Positions 18,226-27,264 of a DNA stretch of 64,000 bases are shown one piece after another (within the stretch, counting starts at the first letter, position 1; each line of letters starts with the position of its first letter). The notes beneath the pieces are model-generated. The model did no database searches, had not been told where the DNA came from, and saw only the letters and a list, made by a program, of their open reading frames with translations. Source of the DNA: Mycolicibacterium moriokaense (GTDB taxonomy: Bacteria; Actinomycetota; Actinomycetes; Mycobacteriales; Mycobacteriaceae); NCBI RefSeq assembly GCF_010726085.1, contig NZ_AP022560.1:2294001-2358000 (forward strand). The letters run 5' to 3'. The translations under genes were made by a program, and so were the position numbers.

Positions 18226-19559
18226 AGATCTCGCTGTTCTACGAATTCCCGCTGCCGCGGCCGTGGAGTGAGGACGACGAGCACAAGCTGTTCCAGGACG
18301 GCCTCGATGAGGTCGAGGCCGCCGACAAGGCCGGCTTCTCCACGGTGTGGCTCACCGAGCACCACTTCCTCGAGGAGTACTGCCACTCGACCGCACCCGA
18401 GATCTTCCTGTCCGCGGCGAGCCAGCGCACCAAGGATATTCGGCTCGGCTTCGGCATCATGCATCTGCCGCCGGCGGTCAATCACCCCGCCCGTGTGGCC
18501 GAGCGTGTCGCGACCCTCGACCTGATCTCTAACGGCCGGGTCGAATTCGGCACGGGTGAGTCATCCTCGGTGGGCGAGCTGGGCGGCTTCGGCATCGACG
18601 CCGCCGACAAGCGCAAGATGTGGGAGGAGGCACTGGAGGTCTCGATCCGCTGTATGATCGAGGAGCCGTTCACCGGCTTCAAGGGCGAGCACATCGAGAT
18701 GCCTCCGCGCAACGTCGTCCCCAAGCCGCTGCAGAAGCCGCATCCGCCGGTATGGGTCGCGTGCACGCGGCCCGCTTCGGTGTCGATGGCCGCGCAAAAG
18801 GGCCTCGGTGCACTGAGTTTCGCCTACACCGGCCCCGGCCCACTCGCTGAGCGGGTGCAAGGGTATTACAAGGAGTTCGAGGAGACCGCCGCTCCGGTGG
18901 TTCCGCAGCCGAACCCGAACATCCTGGCCATCGGAGGCGACCTGTCGATGATGCTGGCCAAGACCGACGAGCAGGCCATCAAGCGGCTCGGCAAGGGCGG
19001 CGGGTTCTTCGCGTTCGGGATCATGCACTACTACATGACCGGTATGCACATACCCGGCCGGACGGGAGTCTGGCAGCGTCACCTGGAGGAGTGTGAGAAG
19101 GATCCGTCCTTGGTCTACGGTCCCGGTCGTGGGCCGATCGGCAGCCCGGCCACCGTGCGCGAATTCCTGCGCGGCTACGAAGACAGCGGCGTCGACGAAC
19201 TGATACTGCTCCTGACCCCGCGCCGTCACGAGGAGACGATGGAGTCCATCGAGATGATGGGCAAGGAGGTGCTGCCCGAGTTCATCGAACGCCATGAGAA
19301 GGCCGCCGCCGAAAAGGCCAAGCGGATGGAACCCATCCTGGAGAAGGCCGAGGCACGCAGGCCGGTGTCCAACGTTCCCGAGTTCGATGAGACCTACGCG
19401 TTCGGCGGGCTGCCCACCGGCCGGGAGAACTACACAGCCAATGAGGTCTCCCTGGCGATGGACGAGATGAACGCGGGTATCGAGGCGGCCGCGGCGAAGC
19501 TCAAATCGGGAGAGGGGTGGACGAGCAGGAACCCCGCCGCGGACGCGAGGAGCGAATGA
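18222..19559 (+). CDS. LLM-class flavin-dependent oxidoreductase
   Basis: 445 residues, longer than most luciferase-like monooxygenases (330-400) because of a helical, charged C-terminal tail (about 350-445). The bacterial-luciferase TIM barrel begins [15 protein letters not shown] and G-T-G-E-S-S-S match the flavin-binding family pattern. ATGA overlap with the KstD-like gene. It may act as a Baeyer-Villiger-type or ring monooxygenase using reduced flavin supplied elsewhere; no reductase is nearby. Confidence 0.82.
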   Translation: MKISLFYEFPLPRPWSEDDEHKLFQDGLDEVEAADKAGFSTVWLTEHHFLEEYCHSTAPEIFLSAASQRTKDIRLGFGIMHLPPAVNHPARVAERVATLDLISNGRVEFGTGESSSVGELGGFGIDAADKRKMWEEALEVSIRCMIEEPFTGFKGEHIEMPPRNVVPKPLQKPHPPVWVACTRPASVSMAAQKGLGALSFAYTGPGPLAERVQGYYKEFEETAAPVVPQPNPNILAIGGDLSMMLAKTDEQAIKRLGKGGGFFAFGIMHYYMTGMHIPGRTGVWQRHLEECEKDPSLVYGPGRGPIGSPATVREFLRGYEDSGVDELILLLTPRRHEETMESIEMMGKEVLPEFIERHEKAAAEKAKRMEPILEKAEARRPVSNVPEFDETYAFGGLPTGRENYTANEVSLAMDEMNAGIEAAAAKLKSGEGWTSRNPAADARSE

Positions 19560-19600
19560 CGGGGGCGGACGCGGCGAGCGCGAAGGGCACTGAATGACCC

Positions 19601-20419
19601 ATGGGTCGGATTGACGAGCTGTGGCGCTATGACGGTCGTCGCGCCGTAGTCAGCGGATGCGCGTCGGGCATCGGCGCCGAAGTGGCGCGACAGCTCACCG
19701 ACCTCGGCGCCGAGGTGGTCGGTCTCGATATCCGGGAACCCGATTTCGACATCGGTGAGTTCATCGCTCTGGACCTCTACGATCCGGAGTCGATCGACGC
19801 GGCGGCCGCATCGATCGGCGGCCGCGTCGACGCCCTGTTCAACATCGCCGGGGTGTCGTCGGGCATCAAGGACCCGCTGCGGGTGGTCACCGTCAACTTC
19901 CTGGGAACCCGTCGGTTCGCCGAGGCGTTGGTGCCGTCGATGCCTGCCGGGTCGGCCATCGCCTGCGTCTCCTCGCTGGCGGCGTCGGCCTATCGGCAGA
20001 ACGCTGCGGTCACCGCGGGCCTGGTCGACACCGAGACCATGGCCGAGGGAATCGAATGGTGTGAACGACATCCCGATGCCGTCGCCGAAGGCGGCGGCTA
20101 CCGGCTGTCCAAGGAGGCGATCATCCTGTACGCGATGGCGAACGTGGTGGCACTGGGCGCCAAGGGGATTCGCATCAACTGCACCGCACCGGGCGTCACC
20201 GATACACCGATCCTCGACCAGCTGCGGTCGGCGTACGGCCAGGAGTTCCTGGATTCCTTCCACACTCCGCTCGGCCGCGCCGCGACACCCGACGAACAGG
20301 CCAGCGTCTTGGTCTTCCTGAACAGCAAGGCAGCCAGTTACATTACCGGACAGGTGATCTGGGTGGACGGCGGTGCCATCGGCGAGACGGATCTCGCCGA
20401 CTGGGTGTCGCGACGATGA
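19601..20419 (+). CDS. SDR family oxidoreductase, 3-alpha-hydroxysteroid-dehydrogenase-like
   Basis: 272 residues. Cofactor motif S-G-C-A-S-G-I-G near 18-25, N-I-A-G, S-S-L-A-A-S, and Tyr-x3-Lys in G-G-Y-R-L-S-K-E-A. The long insertion before the Tyr (T-A-G-L-V-D-T-E-T-M-A-E-G-I-E-W) is seen in Comamonas-type 3-alpha-hydroxysteroid/coniferyl alcohol dehydrogenases. It likely oxidises a secondary alcohol on the cluster substrate. A 41-bp gap separates it from the LLM gene. Confidence 0.83.
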   Translation: MGRIDELWRYDGRRAVVSGCASGIGAEVARQLTDLGAEVVGLDIREPDFDIGEFIALDLYDPESIDAAAASIGGRVDALFNIAGVSSGIKDPLRVVTVNFLGTRRFAEALVPSMPAGSAIACVSSLAASAYRQNAAVTAGLVDTETMAEGIEWCERHPDAVAEGGGYRLSKEAIILYAMANVVALGAKGIRINCTAPGVTDTPILDQLRSAYGQEFLDSFHTPLGRAATPDEQASVLVFLNSKAASYITGQVIWVDGGAIGETDLADWVSRR

Positions 20420-20429
20420 GAGGCGAACT

Positions 20430-21419
20430 ATGGCCAGCATGAACGACTTCCGCCGGGTCGCCGACGACGTGCGCAACTGGGGCCGTTGGGGTGACGCCGA
20501 CGAGCTGGGCACGCTCAACTTCATCACCAGCGAGAAGGTCCAGCAGGCGGCCGGTCTGGTCAAGCACGGCAAGGTCTTTCCGCTCGGAGTGGACTTCGGC
20601 TCCTCCGGGCCACAGGGTGCATTCCACTTCCGGCAGAACCCGCTACACGTGATGACCATCGACGGCGGCGACGCCAGCACCCTGGCCCAGTATGGTCCGT
20701 CATGGCTGAAGAATCCGGCGGCGACCCAGCTCAGCGAGTTCGCGGTCAGTGGCCCGATGCGGTTCAACGACGACGTGATCATCATGCCGCTGCAGGCCGC
20801 GACCCAGTGGGACGCCCTGTCGCATGTGTACTACGAGGACCAGCTCTACAACGGTTTCCCGGCGAGCTCGGTGACCAGCCTTGGCGCCTTCCACTGCGGC
20901 ATCGACAAGGTCGACAGCAAGGGCATTACGTCACGCGGCGTCCTGCTCGACATCGTCCGCCTGCGCGGCGTCGAGACGTTCTGCGATCTCGGTGATCCCA
21001 TCACGCCTGCCGAACTCGATGAGGCCGCTCGCAACCAAGGCGTCACCGTCGAACGCGGCGATATCGTCCTGGTCAAAACCGGTTGGTGGACAAGGTTTCT
21101 GCAAACCGGCGACGGTGGCGAACCGGGTGCGGGTCTGGATTGGACGTGCGCGTCGTGGATGCACGATCACGAGATCGCCGCGATCGCGGCCGACAACCTG
21201 ATGGTGGAGAACCCGGTGTCGGGCGTCGACGAGGCCTTCCTGCCCATGCACATGCTGTGTCTACGCGATATGGGGCTGATGCTCGGGGAATATTGGGATC
21301 TGACGGCACTCGCCGCCGACTGCGCGGCCGACGGTGTCTACGAATTCCAGCTCATCGCACCACCGTTGCGGGTGACCGGCGCCGTCGGCTCACCGATCAA
21401 TCCGATCGCCATCAAGTAG
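20430..21419 (+). CDS. Cyclase-family metal hydrolase (kynurenine-formamidase-like)
   Basis: 329 residues from ATG 20430 (ATG 20439 is also possible); GAGAGG lies upstream. The metal-binding H-x-G-T-H-x-D-x-x-x-H signature is reduced here to T-Q-W-D-A-L-S-H, as in the large bacterial cyclase-family subgroup. The I-S-S/T-S-R-G-V-L-L-D motif is present. Relatives hydrolyse amides or lactones. In this cluster it may open a lactone made by the LLM enzyme, which is inference only. Confidence 0.8.
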   Translation: MASMNDFRRVADDVRNWGRWGDADELGTLNFITSEKVQQAAGLVKHGKVFPLGVDFGSSGPQGAFHFRQNPLHVMTIDGGDASTLAQYGPSWLKNPAATQLSEFAVSGPMRFNDDVIIMPLQAATQWDALSHVYYEDQLYNGFPASSVTSLGAFHCGIDKVDSKGITSRGVLLDIVRLRGVETFCDLGDPITPAELDEAARNQGVTVERGDIVLVKTGWWTRFLQTGDGGEPGAGLDWTCASWMHDHEIAAIAADNLMVENPVSGVDEAFLPMHMLCLRDMGLMLGEYWDLTALAADCAADGVYEFQLIAPPLRVTGAVGSPINPIAIK

Positions 21420-21427
21420 GGGGTCAG

Positions 21428-22321
21428 GTGAACAGACGCAAAGAGCACGAAGATGCCGACGTGTCGGGGCAATTTGCGTCTGCTCGCACAGAAAGAAAGA
21501 ACATTCTGGTCGACGGTCTGGTCACGGGGTATCTCGAAGCGGGACAGGGTGATCCGGTCGTCCTGCTGCACGGCGGCGAGTTCGGCGTCAACGCCGAGAT
21601 CGCCTGGGAGAACAACATCGACGCACTCGCTCAACGGCATCGCGTGCTGGCCCTGGAGATGCTGGGGTTCGGCGAGTCCGCGAAGGTGATCGACTTCAAC
21701 GACGGCCGCGGCATGCGGATCCGTCACATCGCGCGGTTCTGCGAAGCGGTCGGCGTCGAATCGGCTCACTTCGTCGGGAATTCGATGGGCGCGGTCAACC
21801 TCTTCGTCGACTCGACCTCGGAGTCGCCGGTGCTGCCGGTGCGCAGCATGGTGATGATCTGCGGCGGAGGCGAGATCCAACGCAACGAGCACTCGGCCGC
21901 CCTCTACGACTACGACGCCACCGTCGACGGAATGCGCAGGATCGTGGAGGCCCTCTTCTACGATTCGTCCTATCCTGCGGACGACGAGTATGTGCAGCGG
22001 CGATACCAGTCGAGCATCGCCCCCGGGGCCTGGGAAGCGCTGGCGGCAGCGAGGTTTCGCCGACCCGGTCTCGAACCACCGCCCCTGCCGTCGAGCAAGC
22101 GCGCCTACGACCGCATCACGGTGCCGACGCTGGTGGTCGAGGGCGGCGGCGACAAGCTGTTGCCGCGAGGCTGGGCGGCCGAGATCGCCGGCCAAATCGC
22201 CTCCGGCCGTTCGGCGGTGATCCCCGATGCGGGACACTGCCCACAGATCGAACAACCGGCGGCGGTCAACGACCTACTTCTGGACTTCCTGGCCGAGCAG
22301 CGCGAAGGAGCGGCGACATGA
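21428..22321 (+). CDS. Alpha/beta hydrolase
   Basis: 297 residues from GTG 21428 (AGGGGGT upstream); GTG 21461 is an alternative. The core begins I-L-V-D-G-L-V-T-G-Y-L-E-A-G, then L-L-H-G-G, nucleophile Ser in V-G-N-S-M-G, and His in D-A-G-H-C-P-Q-I-E. It resembles meta-cleavage and lactone hydrolases. The first 18 or so codons are made of a palindromic repeat (21433-21482), so the N-terminus may be an accidental extension. ATGA overlap with the following SDR. Confidence 0.82.
   Translation: MNRRKEHEDADVSGQFASARTERKNILVDGLVTGYLEAGQGDPVVLLHGGEFGVNAEIAWENNIDALAQRHRVLALEMLGFGESAKVIDFNDGRGMRIRHIARFCEAVGVESAHFVGNSMGAVNLFVDSTSESPVLPVRSMVMICGGGEIQRNEHSAALYDYDATVDGMRRIVEALFYDSSYPADDEYVQRRYQSSIAPGAWEALAAARFRRPGLEPPPLPSSKRAYDRITVPTLVVEGGGDKLLPRGWAAEIAGQIASGRSAVIPDAGHCPQIEQPAAVNDLLLDFLAEQREGAAT
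21433..21482. repeat. Palindromic repeat in the 5' end of a hydrolase gene
   Basis: CAGACGCAAA (21433-21442) and TTTGCGTCTG (21473-21482) are perfect inverted arms. The right side continues CGTCTGCTCGC (21477-21487), the reverse complement of the GCGAGCAGACG found at 2230 and 10457. It is the same repeat family, here within or directly before a coding region. Confidence 0.7.
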
Positions 22322-23130
22322 CAGACGAATTGGCCGGCAAGGTCGCGATCGTCACTGGCGGCGCGTCCGGCCTCGGCGAGGGTCTGGCACGCCGATTCGC
22401 CGCCGAGGGCGCCAAGGTGTTGATTGGCGATGTCGACGTCGAGAGCGGTGTGGCGCTCGCGGCGGACATCGGCGTCAACGCGCACTTCGTCGAGGCCGAT
22501 GTATCCGATATCGAGCAGGTGAGCGGGCTCGTGTCGACGGCGGTCGACCGCTTCGGTGGCCTGCACGTCATGGTCAACAACGCAGGAGTGTCGGGCACGA
22601 TGCACCGGCACTTCCTCGACGACGACTTCGCGGACTTCCACAAGGTGATGGCCATCAACGTGCTCGCGGTGATGGCGGGGACACGCGACGCCGCCCGGCA
22701 CATGTCCAAACACGGCGGCGGCTCGATCATCAACCTCACGTCGATCGGCGGCATCCAGGCCGGCGGCGGAGTGATGACCTACCGGGCGTCCAAGGCCGCC
22801 GTCATCCAGTTCACCAAGTCCGCGGCAATCGAGCTGGCGCACTACGAGATCCGGGTGAATGCCATCGCACCCGGCAACATCCGCACGGCAATCGTGCGCA
22901 AGTCGGCGGCAGGGGAGGACCTCGAGAAGCTCGAGCAGTTCGAGGCCAAGATCCGTGAGCAGATGCGCAACGACCGTCCGCTCAAACGCGAAGGCACCAT
23001 GGAGGACGTCGCCGAAGCGGCGCTCTACTTCGCGACGGATCGCTCGCGCTATGTCACCGGGACTGTGCTGCCCGTCGACGGCGGCACGGTGGCGGGCAAG
23101 GTGATCGCGCGTAAGCCGAAAAGCGACTAG
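22318..23130 (+). CDS. SDR family NAD(P)-dependent oxidoreductase
   Basis: 270 residues. T-G-G-A-S-G-L-G near 13-20, N-N-A-G, S-I-G-G, and Y-R-A-S-K as the Tyr-x3-Lys pair; C-terminal V-L-P-V-D-G-G. It is last in the meta-cleavage operon, and its stop shares bases with the convergent hydrolase gene. Probably a secondary-alcohol dehydrogenase of the pathway; substrate unknown. Confidence 0.87.
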   Translation: MTDELAGKVAIVTGGASGLGEGLARRFAAEGAKVLIGDVDVESGVALAADIGVNAHFVEADVSDIEQVSGLVSTAVDRFGGLHVMVNNAGVSGTMHRHFLDDDFADFHKVMAINVLAVMAGTRDAARHMSKHGGGSIINLTSIGGIQAGGGVMTYRASKAAVIQFTKSAAIELAHYEIRVNAIAPGNIRTAIVRKSAAGEDLEKLEQFEAKIREQMRNDRPLKREGTMEDVAEAALYFATDRSRYVTGTVLPVDGGTVAGKVIARKPKSD

Positions 23131-23849
23131 CGGCCGTCGTCCACCCGATCGATGTGTTCGCAGACCAGTCGGGGGTATCGGCCGCGGTCGGGACGGAAGA
23201 TGTCGTGGGGCGAATCGTTGAACTCGACGAGACGTGCGTCCGGAAACAGCATCCGGTAGCGCGACCACTGCTCATCGCCGACGAGGAAGCGTTCGCTGCT
23301 GCGCACGGCCAGCAGCGGAAGTTGCTGTCGGGCAAGGGGTTCCCATAACGATCGCAACTGCGCGGCTCCGAACGTCTTGTTAGCGGCATCCTCGTCGAGC
23401 CGCTCGCTGACCGGGGTCCCGCGCCAGCGGCCGCCGAGCAGGCGGCGCGAGATCTCGGGCGTCAGCACCTTCTCCTCGGGCACGTAGTCGCCGATCGCGA
23501 TCGACCGGACCCGCTCGACGTTGTCGATCGCCCACATCAGCGCATAGGTCGTGCCCCTGGAGAACGTCACTACGTGCACCGGGCCGTCGGTGACGGCGTC
23601 CACCACCGCCCCGATGTCGGTGCTCAACGTCGGGGCGTCGTAACCCGCCGCCGGCGCACCGCTTCGGCCGTGCCCCCTGAGGTCGATGACGACGGTCCTG
23701 CGGCCGAACAGCGTCAGGATTTCGGCGTAGTCGTCGGCGACACATGTCATGCCCGGCACGAACACGACCGGCGCGCCGCGATCGTCACCGCCGGAGTCGA
23801 GGTAGTGAATGCGCGCGTCGCCGTTGTGGATGAACCGCGAATCAGCCAT
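23127..23849 (-). CDS. Alpha/beta hydrolase
   Basis: 240 residues, compact. V-F-V-P-G-M-T oxyanion region; the nucleophile elbow reads T-F-S-R-G-T, lacking the usual first Gly (G-x-S-x-G); the C-terminal His is in D-S-P-H-D-I-F. It is monocistronic, convergent with the SDR (shared stop bases) and divergent from the TetR gene at 23954, with a palindrome at 23906-23927 between them. A carboxylesterase, C-C hydrolase or haloperoxidase-like role is possible. Confidence 0.8.
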   Translation of the reverse strand: MADSRFIHNGDARIHYLDSGGDDRGAPVVFVPGMTCVADDYAEILTLFGRRTVVIDLRGHGRSGAPAAGYDAPTLSTDIGAVVDAVTDGPVHVVTFSRGTTYALMWAIDNVERVRSIAIGDYVPEEKVLTPEISRRLLGGRWRGTPVSERLDEDAANKTFGAAQLRSLWEPLARQQLPLLAVRSSERFLVGDEQWSRYRMLFPDARLVEFNDSPHDIFRPDRGRYPRLVCEHIDRVDDGR

Positions 23850-23905
23850 GGTCCCGGGGACTCTATGCGTCCGCGGGCGAGATCGGCGCGAAAGGTTCCA
23901 AAAAT

Positions 23906-23927
23906 TTAAATCAGTCGCTTGACTTAA
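23906..23927. promoter_or_regulatory. Palindrome TTAAATCA-N6-TGACTTAA
   Basis: Arms match at 7 of 8 positions, in an AT-rich island between the divergent hydrolase (23849) and TetR (23954) genes. Likely TetR autoregulatory operator for the downstream P450 operon. Confidence 0.55.
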
Positions 23928-23953
23928 CTGCTGTGACGGGGTTCACTGAGCGG

Positions 23954-24610
23954 GTGACCACAGCCAGCAGGCCTGTTCGCACCGAGCGGGCCTCCATCAC
24001 CCGCGAAGCGATCCTGGCCGCGGCCGAGCGGCTGTTCGCCGAACACGGGGTTTACGCCGTGTCCAACCGGCAGGTCAGCGAGGCGGCCGGGCAGGGCAAC
24101 AACGCCGCGGTCGGCTACCACTTCGGCACCAAGGCGGACCTCGTCCGTGCCATCGAACAGAAGCACCGGGTGTCGATCGAGCGACTGTTGGCCCGCATGG
24201 TGGCCGACACCGGCGATTCCACGGAACTGCGCGACTGGATCGCATGCATGGTGTGCTCGCTCACCGAGCATCTCGATCAGCTCGGCAACCCGACGTGGTA
24301 CGCGCGCTTCGCAGCTCAGGCGCTGGCCGACCCCGCGTACCACAAGATCGTCGTGAAGGACGCCCTCGCATCGCCGTCGCTCGTTGCGGTCGTCGATCGC
24401 ATCACGCGCTGTCTGCCGGACCTGCCGGTCACCGTCGTCATGGAGCGCAACATCATGGTGCGCAACCTGATGATGCACACGTGTGCAGATTTCGAGCGAG
24501 CATTCGCCGAGGGCACGGCGATGCCCCGTACCACCTGGCGCTCGGTGGCCACAGGTCTCATCGACGCGATCGTCGGGCTGTGGCAGGCGCCGATCACGGA
24601 GCAGCCGTGA
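23954..24610 (+). CDS. TetR-family transcriptional regulator
   Basis: 218 residues from GTG 23954; GTG 23933 is also in frame but abuts the palindrome and has no ribosome site. The helix-turn-helix lies in A-V-S-N-R-Q-V-S-E-A-A-G-Q-G-N-N-A-A-V-G-Y-H-F, a form common in catabolic TetR proteins. Its stop overlaps the ferredoxin start (GTGA), so the regulator is the first gene of the P450 operon and probably represses it. Confidence 0.87.
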   Translation: MTTASRPVRTERASITREAILAAAERLFAEHGVYAVSNRQVSEAAGQGNNAAVGYHFGTKADLVRAIEQKHRVSIERLLARMVADTGDSTELRDWIACMVCSLTEHLDQLGNPTWYARFAAQALADPAYHKIVVKDALASPSLVAVVDRITRCLPDLPVTVVMERNIMVRNLMMHTCADFERAFAEGTAMPRTTWRSVATGLIDAIVGLWQAPITEQP

Positions 24611-24801
24611 AGGTCAGCGTCGACCAGGACAAGTGCGTGTCCTCGGGGATGTGCGTCATGAACGCCGGCGAGGTGTTCGACCAGCGCGACGACGACGGCG
24701 TCGTGGTGCTGTTGATCGACGAGCCCTGTCCCGACCTGGCCGAGGAAACCCGAAAGGCGGCCGCGGCGTGCCCTGCCCTGGCCATCCACATCGAGGAATG
24801 A
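24607..24801 (+). CDS. 3Fe-4S-type ferredoxin, P450 partner
   Basis: 64 residues. Cysteine pattern C-V-S-S-G-M-C near 10-16 and C-P at about 55-56 (A-A-A-A-C-P-A-L-A-I); one position of the 4Fe-4S set is not Cys, as usual for actinobacterial P450 ferredoxins. It supplies electrons to the P450 encoded 10 bp downstream. GTG start overlaps the TetR stop. No ferredoxin reductase gene is in the window, so a shared cellular one must be used. Confidence 0.88.
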   Translation: MKVSVDQDKCVSSGMCVMNAGEVFDQRDDDGVVVLLIDEPCPDLAEETRKAAAACPALAIHIEE

Positions 24802-24811
24802 CGGAGATTTG

Positions 24812-26047
24812 ATGTCAGAGACCCTTGCCGCAGAACAGGTTTCGGCCGATGTTCCCGAGTATCCGATGGAACGTGATGCGCGGTGCCCGTTCGCGCCTCC
24901 GCCGCCGGTTCTCGAGATGGGCGAGTCCAAGCCGCTGTCGCGAGTGCGGATCTGGAACGGCACCACACCGTGGCTGATCACCGGGCACGAGGTGGCGCGG
25001 GCGCTGTTCTCGGATTCGCGCGTCAGTGTCGACGACCGTCGCGAGGGCTTCCCGCACTGGAACGAGCACATGCTCTCCACGGTGTACAAGCGGCCACGGT
25101 CGGTGTTCACCTCGGATGCCGAGGAGCACACCAGGTTCCGCCGGATGCTGTCCAAGCCGTTCACGTTCAAACGTGTCGAGGGCCTGCGCACCGCCATCCA
25201 GGAGGTCACCGATCAGTGCATCGACGAGATCCTCGCGGGCCCGCAACCCGCTGACATCGTCGCGAAACTCGCACTGCCCGTGCCAACCAAGGTGATCAGC
25301 GAGATGCTCGGCGTCCCCTACGAGGACCATGAGTTCTTCCAGCACCACGCCAACGTCGGACTGGCCCGGTACGCCACCGCCGAAGAGGGCCAGAAGGGGG
25401 CGATGAGCCTCCACAAGTACCTCATCGACCTGGTCGAGACGAAGATGGAGCAGCCGTCCGAGGATGCCGTCTCCGACCTGGCCGAGCGGGTGACCGCAGG
25501 CGAGATCAGCGTCAAGGAGGCCGCCCAGTTGGGCACCGGTCTGTTGATCGCCGGCCACGAGACGACCGCGAACATGATCGGCATCGGCGTGCTCGCCCTG
25601 CTCGAGAACCCCGAACAGGCTGCGCTCCTTCGTAATTCCAACGATCCGAAGTTCATCGCAAACGCCGTCGAAGAGCTGATGCGCTATCTGTCGATCATCC
25701 AGAACGGCCAGCGCCGGGTGGCGATCGAGGACATCGAGATCGCCGGCGAGACGATTCGCGCGGGCGAGGGCATCATCATCGACCTCGCGCCGGCGAACTG
25801 GGACGCGGCCGCGTACCCGGAACCCGACAAACTCGACTTCACCCGAGATGCCGGCCAGCAGCTGGGCTTCGGGTATGGCAGGCATCAGTGCGTCGGGCAG
25901 CAGCTCGCGCGCGCCGAACTGCAGATCGTGTTCCACACGCTGCTGCGTCGCATCCCGACGCTCGCGCTGGCGATCCCGTTCGACGAGGTGCCCTTCAAGC
26001 ACGACCGCCTCGCCTACGGCGTCTACGAACTTCCGGTGACCTGGTAG
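24812..26047 (+). CDS. Cytochrome P450, CYP105-like
   Basis: 411 residues. The N-terminal Y-P-M-E-R-D-A-R-C-P-F-A-P-P-P resembles CYP105 family starts. I-helix A-G-H-E-T-T, K-helix E-E-L-M-R, and heme loop F-G-Y-G-R-H-Q-C-V-G with the thiolate Cys. It would hydroxylate the operon substrate with electrons from the adjacent ferredoxin. The family assignment is by resemblance only. The following genes suggest the product is then hydrolysed and CoA-activated. Confidence 0.9.
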   Translation: MSETLAAEQVSADVPEYPMERDARCPFAPPPPVLEMGESKPLSRVRIWNGTTPWLITGHEVARALFSDSRVSVDDRREGFPHWNEHMLSTVYKRPRSVFTSDAEEHTRFRRMLSKPFTFKRVEGLRTAIQEVTDQCIDEILAGPQPADIVAKLALPVPTKVISEMLGVPYEDHEFFQHHANVGLARYATAEEGQKGAMSLHKYLIDLVETKMEQPSEDAVSDLAERVTAGEISVKEAAQLGTGLLIAGHETTANMIGIGVLALLENPEQAALLRNSNDPKFIANAVEELMRYLSIIQNGQRRVAIEDIEIAGETIRAGEGIIIDLAPANWDAAAYPEPDKLDFTRDAGQQLGFGYGRHQCVGQQLARAELQIVFHTLLRRIPTLALAIPFDEVPFKHDRLAYGVYELPVTW

Positions 26048-26088
26048 TCACCGAGCCCTTGGCCCACAGCCCGATTGGAGTACCAACG

Positions 26089-27264
26089 ATGTCCACCCCA
26101 ACAGTGCAGAGCACTCTCTACCCACCCGAGGGCTTCGGCGCACCCAAGTACCGGCAGGGCCACTCGACCGGCACCGTGGTAGGGCTTCCCGCGGGCACTG
26201 AGATCTTCTCCGCCGACAACCACATCTCGGTCGCCGACGACATCTTCTACGACCGCTTCCCCGAGGAACTCAAGGGAGCGGCGCCGCGCATCTGGTACGA
26301 GGACGGGGCGTACATGGTCGGCATGAGGGGCAGGGCGTGGACCGGTGGGGACTTCGGCCGCGTTCTCATGCAGTACGACGACCTCGCCGGCGCCGCCTCG
26401 AACAACATCGAGGCACGCATCCGCGAACTCAAAGAGGACGGTATCGACAAGGAACTCGCGTTTCCGAACGCGGTGCTGGCGCTGTTCCACTATCCCGACA
26501 AGGCCCTGCGCGAGCGGGTGTTCCGGATCTACAACGAACACATCGCCGATCTGCAGGAGCGCTCAAAGGGGCACTTCTACGGCGTCGGGTTGATCAACTG
26601 GTGGGACCCGAAGGGCACCAGGAGCACTCTGGAGGAGCTGAAGTCGCTGGGGCTCAGGACGTTCCTGCTGCCGCTCAACCCTGGTAAGGACGACGAGGGC
26701 AACATCTACGACTACGGCAGCACCGACATGGACGCCGTCTGGGACGAGATCGAGGAGGCCGGGCTGCCGGTCAGCCACCACATAGGCGAGACGCCGCCGA
26801 AGACTCCGTGCCAGAACAACAGTGTCGTGGTCGGCATGATGGTCAACGTCGACTCGTTCCGCGAACAGTTCGCCAAGTACGTGTTCTCCGGAATCCTGGA
26901 CCGGCATCCGAAGCTGCGCATCGGCTGGTTCGAAGGCGGGATCGCCTGGGTGCCAACGGCGCTGCAGGACGCCGAGCACATGCTGGCCTCCTACCGGCAC
27001 ATGTTCAACCACGAACTCGAGCACCCGATCAACCATTACTGGGCCGACCACATGTGCGCCTCGTTCATGGTCGATCCGCTCGGTCTGCAGCTCGTCGACC
27101 GCATCGGCGTCGACAACGTGATGTGGTCGTCGGACTACCCGCACAACGAGAGCACGTTCGGCTATTCCGAAAAGTCGCTGGCGTCGGTCGTGGAGACGGT
27201 GGGCCCGGAGAACGCGGTGAAGATCGTCAGCACCAACATCAAGAACTTCCTGGGTGTCTCGTGA
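26089..27264 (+). CDS. Amidohydrolase family 2 (ACMSD-like) protein
   Basis: 391 residues, TIM barrel. The strand-1 metal region is S-A-D-N-H-I-S-V (one His where classic members have H-x-H), and the late Asp is in S-S-D-Y-P-H-N-E-S-T. Relatives act as decarboxylases or hydrolases; mycobacteria carry many uncharacterised members. It follows the P450 by 41 bp, and its stop overlaps the M24 gene start. A decarboxylation or C-C/C-N hydrolysis step is possible. Confidence 0.84.
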   Translation: MSTPTVQSTLYPPEGFGAPKYRQGHSTGTVVGLPAGTEIFSADNHISVADDIFYDRFPEELKGAAPRIWYEDGAYMVGMRGRAWTGGDFGRVLMQYDDLAGAASNNIEARIRELKEDGIDKELAFPNAVLALFHYPDKALRERVFRIYNEHIADLQERSKGHFYGVGLINWWDPKGTRSTLEELKSLGLRTFLLPLNPGKDDEGNIYDYGSTDMDAVWDEIEEAGLPVSHHIGETPPKTPCQNNSVVVGMMVNVDSFREQFAKYVFSGILDRHPKLRIGWFEGGIAWVPTALQDAEHMLASYRHMFNHELEHPINHYWADHMCASFMVDPLGLQLVDRIGVDNVMWSSDYPHNESTFGYSEKSLASVVETVGPENAVKIVSTNIKNFLGVS

